Assembly: GCA_964534315.1 (NCBI GenBank)
Contig: CAZHOV010000182.1
Location: 1-11,456 of the forward strand
Length of the DNA stretch: 11,456 nt
DNA from: CAZHOV01 sp964534315
GTDB taxonomy: Bacteria > Bacteroidota > Bacteroidia > Chitinophagales > Saprospiraceae
Direction of reading: 5' to 3'
In this document: in pieces, positions 5,255-11,456 of the stretch
Layout of the letters: each line of letters begins with the position of its first letter
Position numbering within the stretch: position 1 is the stretch's first letter
Translations under genes and position numbers: made by a program
Notes under the pieces: model-generated
The model's database searches: none
What the model was told of the DNA's origin: nothing
The model's input: only the letters and a program-made list of their open reading frames with translations

Positions 5255-7675
5255 TCAAAATTCAGGATACTTATCCGGCTCTGCCTCCCGGATCATGTGG
5301 TAAATGAGTTCAAAGACATCTTCGGCGCTTGGTTTGGTGAAGTAGTCGCCATCAGAGCCGTAGGGTGGTCGGTGCTCATTAGCGGTAAGGGTTACAGGTG
5401 GTGAATCCAGGTAGCGATAACCGTTTTGCTTCTCGAGTACTTCCCGCATCATGAAAGACGTGCCGCCACCAGGAATATCTTCATCCATGAAGACAATGCG
5501 GTTAGTTTTCTTTAAAGATTCAACTATTTGGTGCTCCAAATCGAAGGGTAGTAAGGTTTGTACATCTATAAGTTCTACAGAAATTCCTTTTTCTTCCAGC
5601 AGTTGAATACCTTCCTGTGCGACCCGGACGCAGGAGCCATAGGTGACGAGTGTAACGTCGGTTCCTTCAATCAAGACTTCGGGTACGCCCAGCGGTACGG
5701 TAAATTCTTCCAGGTTATCAGGCAGGGTTTCTTTTAGGCGATAGCCGTTCAGGCATTCAATGATGAGAGCCGGATCATCACATTGCATCATGGTGTTGTA
5801 GAAACCTGCCGCCTGGGTCATATTTCGAGGAACCAGTATGTAGGTACCTCTTAAGGACCCCAGTAACATCCCCATCGGGGAGCCGGCATGCCAGATACCC
5901 TCAAGGCGGTGGCCGCGGGTACGGATGATAGCCGGCGCCATTTGAATGCCATTGGAGCGATAGCGAATCGTTGAAAGATCGTCAGAAAGGGGGACCAGTC
6001 CGTAAATCAAATAGTCTAGATACTGGATCTCTGCGATGGGGCGCAATCCTCTCATAGCCATGCCTATCGCCTGGCCGATAATAGTCCACTCGCGGATGCC
6101 GGTATCGAATACGCGCTCTTCGCCGTATTTGTCTTGTAGGCCGGCAAAACCTTGGTTTACATCTCCGATCCGGCCCACATCTTCTCCGAATGCAAATACT
6201 TCGGGATGTTTTGCCAGAAGGTTGTCAAAGCATTTATTCAAAATCTGGTACCCATTTAGCTTGGGGGAGTCTTCTGAGAATTGAGCAGGCACAACGGGCA
6301 CTCGTAGTGCCGATTTAGAAGAACTACTATATAAATTGGTGTGGTAGCGACTATCGCCGATCGCAAGCTGTTCTTCCAACCAGCTATTGAAGGCTTCCAC
6401 CTCGGGCGTTTGGTATCCTGCCAGGTGGAACTTAGCTCTTCGGGCATTTTTAACTACTTCGTAAAATAGCGGATTGAGGGCCGGGTTTAGCCCTTTTTTG
6501 ACTTCCTGGATCTTATCTGCCTGAATGCCGGCATTAATGAGTTTTTGGTAATGTTCATTCAGCTCTTTAATACGCTTTTTTACAGGGTCGTAGTAATTTT
6601 TCCAGGCCCTTTTTTGACCATCTTTTACATAGGATTTGGCTTCCTTTTGTATCGATTCTACTTCTTCTTCGGTGGCAATACCCGAGTCAATCATCCATTG
6701 CTTCATCACCCGGATGCAATCGTATTCTTTTTCCCATTCCAGTCGTTCTTTAGATTTATAGCGTTCATGCGAGCCGGAGGTGGAGTGGCCTTGCGGTTGG
6801 GTGACTTCCTTTACATGAAATAAGGCAGGAATATGCGTTTTTCTTACCGCCTCAATGCCTTTTTCGTACATTTCACAAAGGGCAGGATAGTCCCATCCTT
6901 TTGCAGAAAACATATGGATACCTTCGCCGTCTTCATCGAGTTGGAATCCGTCAAGGGCAGCTGAAATACTTTTTTTAGTGGTTTGGTAGTCAATAGGAAC
7001 CGAGATGCCATAGCCATCGTCCCAAACAGAAATGGCAAGTGGTACTTTTAACACGCCGGCCGCATTGACTGTTTCCCAGAATACGCCTTCAGACGTACTG
7101 GCGTCTCCTATCGTGCAGAAGCATACCTCATTGCCTTCTTCAGAGAACGGCGTACCGGTTTTTAGCGCTTTGCTTTCCCGATACTTTTTGGAGGCAAAAG
7201 CCAATCCTAAGGCACGGGCCATCTGACCACCGGTAGAAGAAATATCTGCAGATACATTGTGGAGCTGGCGGTGGTCAAGCCAGTTGCCTTCTTCATCAAT
7301 AGTAGGCGTTGCATAATGGCTGTTCATTTGACGGCCTCCGGAAAAGGGGTCGTTATCGGCATCTGCATATAATTGAGCGAAGAAATCTTCAACCGTAGAT
7401 AAACCAAGCGCAAACATAAACGTCTGGTCTCGATAATAGCCAGATCGAAAATCTCCTTTTTTAAAACTCCTGGCCATGGCTACCTGCGGTACTTCCTTTC
7501 CGTCACCAATAATTCCGAACTTTGCTTTACCTGTTAATACTTCCTTCCTTGCCAGATAACTGGCTTCCCGGCTGATACAACAAATGCGAAAATCGTTAAG
7601 TACCTCCTGAATAAATTCCTTGTCTTTCACAGCTGTTGCATCTGTGTCCTGTTTTGTAATTGATTTATCCTGCAT
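5255..7675 (-). CDS. Fused E1 alpha-beta 2-oxoacid (branched-chain type) dehydrogenase
   Basis: An 806-residue thiamine-diphosphate enzyme that decarboxylates a 2-oxoacid and passes the acyl group to a lipoyl E2 partner. The alpha part (about 20-400) carries the ThDP/Mg motif GDASTSEG (190-197) with its distal Asn (about 204), RSGYYRDQTF (77-86) and the loop HNVSADISSTGGQ (139-151). The beta part (about 470-806) carries GEDVG (497-501), DTGIREW (524-530) with Glu529 at the position of the catalytic beta-subunit Glu, and the C-terminal PYGSDGDYFTKPSAEDV (771-787). Many bacteria encode the two parts as separate genes; here they are one chain joined by a charged helical linker (about 340-440). 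The closest type is 2-oxoisovalerate dehydrogenase, though a pyruvate-like substrate cannot be excluded. The start is ATG 7675. The stop TGA is shared with the heptamer array, so there is no ordinary 3' spacer and no visible terminator. Confidence 0.93.
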   Translation of the reverse strand: MQDKSITKQDTDATAVKDKEFIQEVLNDFRICCISREASYLARKEVLTGKAKFGIIGDGKEVPQVAMARSFKKGDFRSGYYRDQTFMFALGLSTVEDFFAQLYADADNDPFSGGRQMNSHYATPTIDEEGNWLDHRQLHNVSADISSTGGQMARALGLAFASKKYRESKALKTGTPFSEEGNEVCFCTIGDASTSEGVFWETVNAAGVLKVPLAISVWDDGYGISVPIDYQTTKKSISAALDGFQLDEDGEGIHMFSAKGWDYPALCEMYEKGIEAVRKTHIPALFHVKEVTQPQGHSTSGSHERYKSKERLEWEKEYDCIRVMKQWMIDSGIATEEEVESIQKEAKSYVKDGQKRAWKNYYDPVKKRIKELNEHYQKLINAGIQADKIQEVKKGLNPALNPLFYEVVKNARRAKFHLAGYQTPEVEAFNSWLEEQLAIGDSRYHTNLYSSSSKSALRVPVVPAQFSEDSPKLNGYQILNKCFDNLLAKHPEVFAFGEDVGRIGDVNQGFAGLQDKYGEERVFDTGIREWTIIGQAIGMAMRGLRPIAEIQYLDYLIYGLVPLSDDLSTIRYRSNGIQMAPAIIRTRGHRLEGIWHAGSPMGMLLGSLRGTYILVPRNMTQAAGFYNTMMQCDDPALIIECLNGYRLKETLPDNLEEFTVPLGVPEVLIEGTDVTLVTYGSCVRVAQEGIQLLEEKGISVELIDVQTLLPFDLEHQIVESLKKTNRIVFMDEDIPGGGTSFMMREVLEKQNGYRYLDSPPVTLTANEHRPPYGSDGDYFTKPSAEDVFELIYHMIREAEPDKYPEF

Positions 7676-7696
7676 ATATTTAGTTCTTTATGTTGC

Positions 7697-7723
7697 CTTT
7701 TTAATCAATCATTGATTAAAAAG
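7697..7723. promoter_or_regulatory. 27-bp inverted repeat over the predicted E1 transcription start
   Basis: Arms CTTTTTAATCAAT and its complement (13 bp each) flank a single base at 7710. The element begins about 7 nt downstream of the E1 -7 element, so it covers the likely start site, and ends about 22 nt before the ATG. A one-base centre cannot form a good RNA hairpin. The shape fits a dimeric DNA-binding repressor site better. The regulator is unknown. Confidence 0.55.
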
Positions 7724-7729
7724 ACTCTG

Positions 7730-7737
7730 CAAAAATA
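7730..7737 (-). promoter_or_regulatory. -7 promoter element for E1 dehydrogenase
   Basis: On the minus strand this reads TATTTTTG, an exact fit to TAnnTTTG, 55 nt before the ATG. No clear -33 TTTG is seen. The divergent DUF1573 gene has the identical octamer. Confidence 0.5.
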
Positions 7738-7865
7738 GGCATTTTTTTTCCGAATGACTTCGATTCCTTCTCTAAAACCCGAATTTTGGCCTAAATGTTG
7801 AACAATTATATTGGAATCAATATTTAGATTTAACGATCTATTAACAAAGAACACTTAATATACGG

Positions 7866-7896
7866 TTTCTTTTTTTTTCATTATTACCTATTTTTG
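7866..7896 (+). promoter_or_regulatory. Promoter for the DUF1573 gene
   Basis: The -7 element TATTTTTG (7889-7896) matches TAnnTTTG exactly. A T-rich -33-like TTTC (7866-7869) lies 19 nt upstream, within the known spacing. Transcription would start near 7903, giving a leader of about 75 nt. Confidence 0.5.
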
Positions 7897-7977
7897 TCCT
7901 TGATACGTTTAATGGTTAATGATCAAAAATTCTTCAATAACAATTTGACTTACCTTAAAATAAATAAATTAATTACA

Positions 7978-8451
7978 ATGAAAAAGCTTTTTTCGTTTTC
8001 AGTAGTTTTCTTTTTAGGAATTGCCCTAATGATGGGACAGGCACAGGAAAGTAATGATACCGCTGCAGATGCTCCGGCTGACGGCCCGGTGATGGCCTTT
8101 GAAACAGAAATGATTGATTATGGATTGATCGAGCAAAATTCCGATCCGCTCAGAAAATTCAAATTTACCAATACAGGAAATGAGCCCCTTGTGATCAAAC
8201 ATGCTAAAGGAAGCTGCGGATGTACTGTACCTAGCTATCCTAAAGAGCCCATCATGCCCGGTGAAAGTAACGTTATCGAAGTTCGCTACGATACCAAGCG
8301 ACTAGGTAAGTTTACCAAGCGCGTTACCCTGACTACCAATGCTGTAGATGCACAAAAAGTACTGACTATTAAAGGGGAAGTGAAGAAGAAACCAGCTGAG
8401 CCAGAAGGCGTTCCTACTAACTCTTCTAATCTATTTAATTCCGGGAATTAG
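7978..8451 (+). CDS. Secreted DUF1573 domain protein
   Basis: A 157-residue exported protein with one DUF1573 domain, an Ig-like beta-sandwich of unestablished function that is very common in Bacteroidota. The ATG at 7978 gives a standard signal peptide: MKK, then a hydrophobic core to about residue 19, with cleavage near MGQAQ. The open frame extends upstream to 7894, but that would put 28 polar residues before the signal peptide. The domain covers about 38-135 and shows the family pattern FKFTNTGNEPLVI (61-73), GSCGCTVP (78-85), MPGESNVIEVRYDT (93-106), and GKFTKRVTLTTNA (110-122). A short low-complexity acidic stretch (24-37) and a polar C-terminal tail flank it. No lipobox is seen, so it is probably periplasmic. 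It is monocistronic, with its own promoter and a strong terminator. Confidence 0.9.
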   Translation: MKKLFSFSVVFFLGIALMMGQAQESNDTAADAPADGPVMAFETEMIDYGLIEQNSDPLRKFKFTNTGNEPLVIKHAKGSCGCTVPSYPKEPIMPGESNVIEVRYDTKRLGKFTKRVTLTTNAVDAQKVLTIKGEVKKKPAEPEGVPTNSSNLFNSGN

Positions 8452-8473
8452 TAATTTTCCGACTCCAATACAT

Positions 8474-8519
8474 AAAAAAGCCACGCCCTGTAGTACGTAC
8501 TCCAGGGCGTGGCTTTTTT
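8474..8519 (+). terminator. Strong terminator after DUF1573
   Basis: Two perfectly complementary 17-base arms (8474-8490 and 8503-8519) enclose a 12-nt loop. The stem has a GC-rich core (GCCACGCCCTG) flanked by six A and six T, so it can work in both directions. The loop contains AGTACGTACT, itself a palindrome. Confidence 0.95.
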
Positions 8520-8553
8520 ATTTTAAAGAACCCTGCAGTACGTACTGCAGGGT
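8486..8553. repeat. Twin GTAC-centred palindromes
   Basis: The apical part of the terminator (8486-8507) and a second element (8530-8553) are near copies. Both read CCCTG, then an AGTACGTACT core, then CAGGG, and they differ only at the two bases flanking the core. The second copy is a perfect 24-bp palindrome, starting ACCCTGCAGTAC and ending in its complement. The centres are 45 bp apart. The second copy has no T-run and is not a terminator. Confidence 0.85.
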
Positions 8554-8912
8554 CTCTAACCCAAACAAATAAACACAAAAACTACTTTTTAATGTCAAAC
8601 AAAGGTAGTTCAATTTTATTTTTTTTACAATTTGATCGAGTTTTTTTTGACGAGTGAGTTATTTTTTATTTTGTAATAATATGATTATTAGGTTATTAAT
8701 GAATTGCTTTTTGGTCAATATTTGTATTTCTTTTCTTTTTTATTGACAGTTGACGTCTATTTCCTGAATTATAAAAAGCTTTATTATTTGTATAGGCTCA
8801 GGTTTTAAGAATTATATTTTCTTTTTTTTGAAAGCAATATATTTTTTATTTTGCTGCTCGAAATAGTGTTGTGGTGTAAATCTCCGGATCTTTTGAGAAA
8901 AATTACGAATCT

Positions 8913-11354
8913 ATGCGTGTACTTGCTTTTGTCGTTTTGCTGGCCCTTCTGGGAGGGATGATTTATTTCGGGAATCAGGCTAATACTATCGGTTCTACTC
9001 CGGTCCCGCCTTTGGGCAAATTGCTGAATCCCTTCTCCGGATTTTGGCAAAATGCGGAACCTGCCAATCTTCCCAAAGAAACGACGCTCCGGTTTCCCGG
9101 CCTGGAGGCACCTGTAACGGTTGTGTTTGATGACCGGCTCGTCCCTCATATTTTTGCTGAAAATATTCCGGATGCCCTGGCTGCTCAGGGATATCTACAT
9201 GCCAAATACCGACTTTTTCAAATGGATCTCACCACCAGGGCCAGCGCCGGAAGGGTCTCCGAAATCGTCGGAGCCCGCGCCCTCAATTTTGATAAAACCA
9301 AAAGGCGACAGGGCTTTTACTGGGCCGCTGAAAAAACAGTCGAGGCCTGGATGCAATCTGCTAAAAGCGCCAAATATGCCAATAGCTATACCGACGGCGT
9401 CAATGCCTATATTGAACAACTCACCCCTTCTGACTATCCCATAGAGTATAAAGTCCTCGATTTCAAACCCGAAAAGTGGAATGTACTGAAGAGTGCTTTT
9501 ATGGTCAAATCTATGGCGGAAAGTTTGTGTATACGGGAATACGATATCGAGAATACCAATCTGCGCAATGCCCTGGGAGAAGACCTCTTCCAACAACTTT
9601 TTCCTGATTGGTTCCCACCCCAATCGCCGATCATTCCTTCTTCTAAAGAATGGAACTTTACGCCCGTCAGTCCCCCGGCAAAAAAGTTAGAAAATTCAGC
9701 CATTGGGATGATCCCCCATACGCCAATAGCCAAGCCTCCTAAAAATAATGGAAGTAATAATTGGGCCATTCACGGCAGTAAGACCAAATCAGGCAATACC
9801 ATGCTTTCCAATGATCCTCATCTCCCCCTTAAACTCCCCAATATCTGGTATGAAATTCAAATCCATACGCCTGAGCTGAATGCTTACGGGGTATCCCTTA
9901 CCGGCCTTCCCGGAATCATCATTGGCTTTAATAAGGATATCGCATGGGGGCTTACCAACGTGGGGCATGATCTGCTCGACTGGTATAAAATTGAATGGAA
10001 AGATGCAGATAAATCGACTTATGTGGTAGACGGTCAAACCCTGAATACGCAATACCGGATCGAACAGATCGATGTGAAAGGAGAAAACACCGTCTACGAT
10101 ACCGTTAAGTATACCGTCTGGGGCCCGGTTGTTTATGAGGATGAAGACCATCCGCAAAAAGATCTTGCCATGCACTGGCTGGCACATGAATCACCGGATC
10201 CTGACCAGGCCCATTGTTTTGTCGATATTAATGGGGCGAAAAACTACGATGAATTTATCGATGCCCTGAAATCCTTTGATGTGCCTCCCCAAAATTTTGT
10301 TTTTGCCGACAAGGAAGGAAATGTAGCCCTCAGGATCACCGGCAGATTGCCCGTGAAAGATGAACAACAAGGAAAATTCGTGCGGGAAGGCAATACGATG
10401 GAAAGTTCCTGGCGTGGGTTCATCCCTTTTGAGCATGCACCGCTTATCAAAAATCCGGAGCGGGGCTTTGTGGCTTCTTCCAATCAGCATTCTACCGACA
10501 CCGATTACCCTTATCCCTATGTAGGTTATTTTGATTACTACAGGGGACGATACATCAATGAGCGCCTGGACAGCATGAAGGAGATCACCATTGATGATCT
10601 GAAGGCCTTACAGACTGACAATAAAAGCCTTTATCCCATGGAGTTGCTGCCGCTTATGCTGGAACATCTGGATTCAAGTCAGTTGAAAAATGACCACTTT
10701 CAATTGCTCAAAGCATTAGCTAGCTGGGATTATTCCTTTGACAGAGATGCTATGGCACCCGTTTTATTTGAAGCCTGGGAGGAGCAATTGAAAGAAAATA
10801 CCTGGGATGAGATCACCCGGTTGTCAGATTCGATCCCGGTCCGTTATCCGGAAGAGTCGACCCTGGTTAGCTTCCTTGAGGAAAACCCGTCCGCTGCGAT
10901 CTTTGATAAGGAAGATACGCCCGAGCAAGAAAATGCAAAGGCCATTGTAACGCTTTCGTTTACAGAGGCGATGGCTGAGTTCGCTTCAGAGGGAAAGGAA
11001 GCCCCTGCGCTGGGCGAAATTCCGGTTTGGGAAGAATATAAAGCTACTAAGATTAGACATTTATTAGATTTAGCACCCTTCTCGAGTGATGTTTTGGAGG
11101 TAGGAGGGTACGGAGAAGCCCCTAATGCTGTCAAGCGCGGCCACGGCCCTAGTTGGAGGATGGTGGTCGAATTGGGGGATGAAGTAAAAGCCTACGGCAT
11201 TTATCCCGGAGGTCAATCCGGAAATCCCGGCAGCCCCTTCTATCAAAGTATGATCCCGGCCTGGGTGGCGGGCGAGTATTATGAGCTCAATTTTATGCAG
11301 TCATCTGAAGACGGCCAGGCATTGTCAACGATAAAAATGGAACCTGCTAGGTAG
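8913..11354 (+). CDS. Penicillin acylase family Ntn hydrolase (peptidase S45)
   Basis: An 813-residue member of the S45 family. These are made as one chain and cut themselves, exposing an N-terminal Ser on the beta chain; they hydrolyse amides such as beta-lactam side chains or acyl-homoserine lactones. The substrate here is unknown. An uncleaved-looking hydrophobic segment (3-20) suggests a signal anchor facing the periplasm. The alpha region (about 60-260) has VPHIFAENIPDALAAQGYLHA (78-98) and the typical RASAGRVSEIVG (109-120). The autocleavage site is Gly280-Ser281 in NNGSNNWAI. It is followed by SNDPHL (299-304), GLPGIIIGFN (331-340) and AWGLTNV (344-350). Asn524 in ASSNQ is the likely oxyanion Asn. 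The C-terminal Ser-rich G-Q-S-G motif follows PGGQSGNPGSPFY. Length is normal and the gene looks intact. The ATG at 8913 is the first start after an in-frame TAA. Confidence 0.93.
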   Translation: MRVLAFVVLLALLGGMIYFGNQANTIGSTPVPPLGKLLNPFSGFWQNAEPANLPKETTLRFPGLEAPVTVVFDDRLVPHIFAENIPDALAAQGYLHAKYRLFQMDLTTRASAGRVSEIVGARALNFDKTKRRQGFYWAAEKTVEAWMQSAKSAKYANSYTDGVNAYIEQLTPSDYPIEYKVLDFKPEKWNVLKSAFMVKSMAESLCIREYDIENTNLRNALGEDLFQQLFPDWFPPQSPIIPSSKEWNFTPVSPPAKKLENSAIGMIPHTPIAKPPKNNGSNNWAIHGSKTKSGNTMLSNDPHLPLKLPNIWYEIQIHTPELNAYGVSLTGLPGIIIGFNKDIAWGLTNVGHDLLDWYKIEWKDADKSTYVVDGQTLNTQYRIEQIDVKGENTVYDTVKYTVWGPVVYEDEDHPQKDLAMHWLAHESPDPDQAHCFVDINGAKNYDEFIDALKSFDVPPQNFVFADKEGNVALRITGRLPVKDEQQGKFVREGNTMESSWRGFIPFEHAPLIKNPERGFVASSNQHSTDTDYPYPYVGYFDYYRGRYINERLDSMKEITIDDLKALQTDNKSLYPMELLPLMLEHLDSSQLKNDHFQLLKALASWDYSFDRDAMAPVLFEAWEEQLKENTWDEITRLSDSIPVRYPEESTLVSFLEENPSAAIFDKEDTPEQENAKAIVTLSFTEAMAEFASEGKEAPALGEIPVWEEYKATKIRHLLDLAPFSSDVLEVGGYGEAPNAVKRGHGPSWRMVVELGDEVKAYGIYPGGQSGNPGSPFYQSMIPAWVAGEYYELNFMQSSEDGQALSTIKMEPAR

Positions 11355-11360
11355 CGCCGC

Positions 11361-11391
11361 AGTAATTTTGCGCTTAAAAAATTACTACTTT
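11361..11391 (+). terminator. Weak terminator after the acylase gene
   Basis: AGTAATTTT (11361-11369) pairs with AAAATTACT (11378-11386) over 9 bp around an 8-nt loop, starting 6 nt after the stop codon. ACTTTTT follows. The stem has only two G-C pairs, so it is a weak candidate. Confidence 0.45.
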
Positions 11392-11404
11392 TTCGTTAAG
11401 GCGT
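11391..11404 (+). repeat. 14-bp repeat with an octamer unit next to the right end repeat
   Basis: TTTCGTTAAGGCGT is identical to 4371-4384 and contains one GTWRMRGY unit (GTTAAGGC, 11395-11402). The 52-bp repeat begins at the next base. At 4371 the same 14 bases lead into further octamers instead, as if an octamer array had been interrupted here. Confidence 0.6.
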
Positions 11405-11456
11405 CAGATTGTGCAAAAACTCACTGTGAACATTGATGAGCGATGTCAGTTATCGG
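11405..11456. repeat. 52-bp inverted repeat, right copy
   Basis: Exact reverse complement of positions 1-52. Both copies present the same end toward the window, so if this is an insertion sequence, two copies lie in opposite orientation around the segment. The genes between are ordinary chromosomal ones, which argues against a mobile unit of this size. Confidence 0.9.

Larger units (their letters stand above)
7676..7977. other. Divergent promoter region between E1 and DUF1573
   Basis: About 300 bp between divergent starts. It holds a -7-like TATTTTTG for each direction (7730-7737 minus, 7889-7896 plus) and the 27-bp inverted repeat at 7697-7723. An in-frame ATG at 7912 upstream of the DUF1573 start would add a tail before the signal peptide, so the DNA there is taken as 5' leader. 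Nothing else is recognisable. Confidence 0.6.
8452..8912. other. Spacer between DUF1573 and penicillin acylase
   Basis: The first 100 bases hold the terminator and the twin palindromes. The rest, about 8560-8912, is very AT-rich with long T-runs and shows no gene. Several partial TAnnTTTG-like sequences exist but none is exact, so I cannot place the acylase promoter. A 21-codon frame from the ATG at about 8593 is not supported. Confidence 0.6.

Noticed and set aside
4636..5307. A 223-codon plus-strand open frame made of seven-residue repeats
   Set aside because: The frame exists only because the TCATAYY heptamer contains no stop in any plus-strand phase. It has no domain beyond the repeat and ends by overlapping the E1 gene.
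7894..7977. N-terminal extension of the DUF1573 protein
   Set aside because: It would place 28 polar residues before a textbook signal peptide and would begin inside the predicted -7 promoter element.
8752..8790. A sigma70-like promoter (TTGACA ... TATAAA) upstream of the acylase
   Set aside because: The spacing between the hexamers is about 21 nt, not near 17, and the Bacteroidota promoter type differs.
8805..9149. A 114-codon minus-strand frame and other long frames opposite the acylase and E1 genes
   Set aside because: They are shadows of clearly conserved coding sequence on the other strand, with no recognisable family.
1..11456. An 11.4-kb composite transposon bounded by the 52-bp repeats
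   Set aside because: The cargo is ordinary chromosomal metabolism and transport, and no transposase is visible. An assembly cut at repeats explains the ends more simply. It remains testable.

Overview
The window most likely comes from a Bacteroidota chromosome. The Bacteroidota-type -7 element TAnnTTTG appears upstream of several genes. Shine-Dalgarno sites are mostly absent and the spacers are AT-rich. It also carries a DUF1573 lipoprotein-like gene and an E1 2-oxoacid dehydrogenase with alpha and beta parts fused in one chain. The short tandem repeats between genes recall Saprospiria-type genomes, but that finer placement is a guess. Both ends of the window carry the same 52-bp sequence in inverted orientation, so the window is probably a segment cut at copies of a dispersed repeat or insertion element.

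Layout, left to right. An FRG-domain protein (64-852, minus) is followed by an AT-rich gap that ends in a strong plus-strand terminator with no obvious gene to serve. A two-gene minus-strand unit comes next: a 48-residue one-helix membrane protein (3060-3206) lies 11 nt upstream of a sodium:solute symporter (1369-3048). A dolichol-phosphate-mannose-synthase-like glycosyltransferase (3298-4035, minus) lies upstream of that pair and could share a transcript with it. The gene-free stretch 4036-4645 holds octamer and heptamer repeats and palindromes. An 87-copy heptamer array (4646-5254) then runs up to the stop codon of the fused E1 dehydrogenase (5255-7675, minus). A divergent spacer separates E1 from a secreted DUF1573 protein (7978-8451, plus), which is followed by a strong hairpin terminator and a second near-copy of the hairpin's palindromic core. 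The last gene is a membrane-anchored penicillin-acylase-family Ntn hydrolase (8913-11354, plus).

The genes are mostly ordinary: central branched-chain/2-oxoacid metabolism, polyprenyl-phosphate glycosylation, sodium-driven uptake, and periplasmic or envelope proteins. No defence island, phage or biosynthetic cluster is visible. The unusual content is in the non-coding DNA. The heptamer array has 87 exactly phased units, five invariant positions, two pyrimidine-only positions, one of four possible variants missing, and an ordered succession of variants. Short octamer arrays at three sites obey one shared degenerate formula, and two of these sites touch the 52-bp end repeats. I see no complete new system, but this repeat architecture and the symporter's small partner protein deserve a second look.
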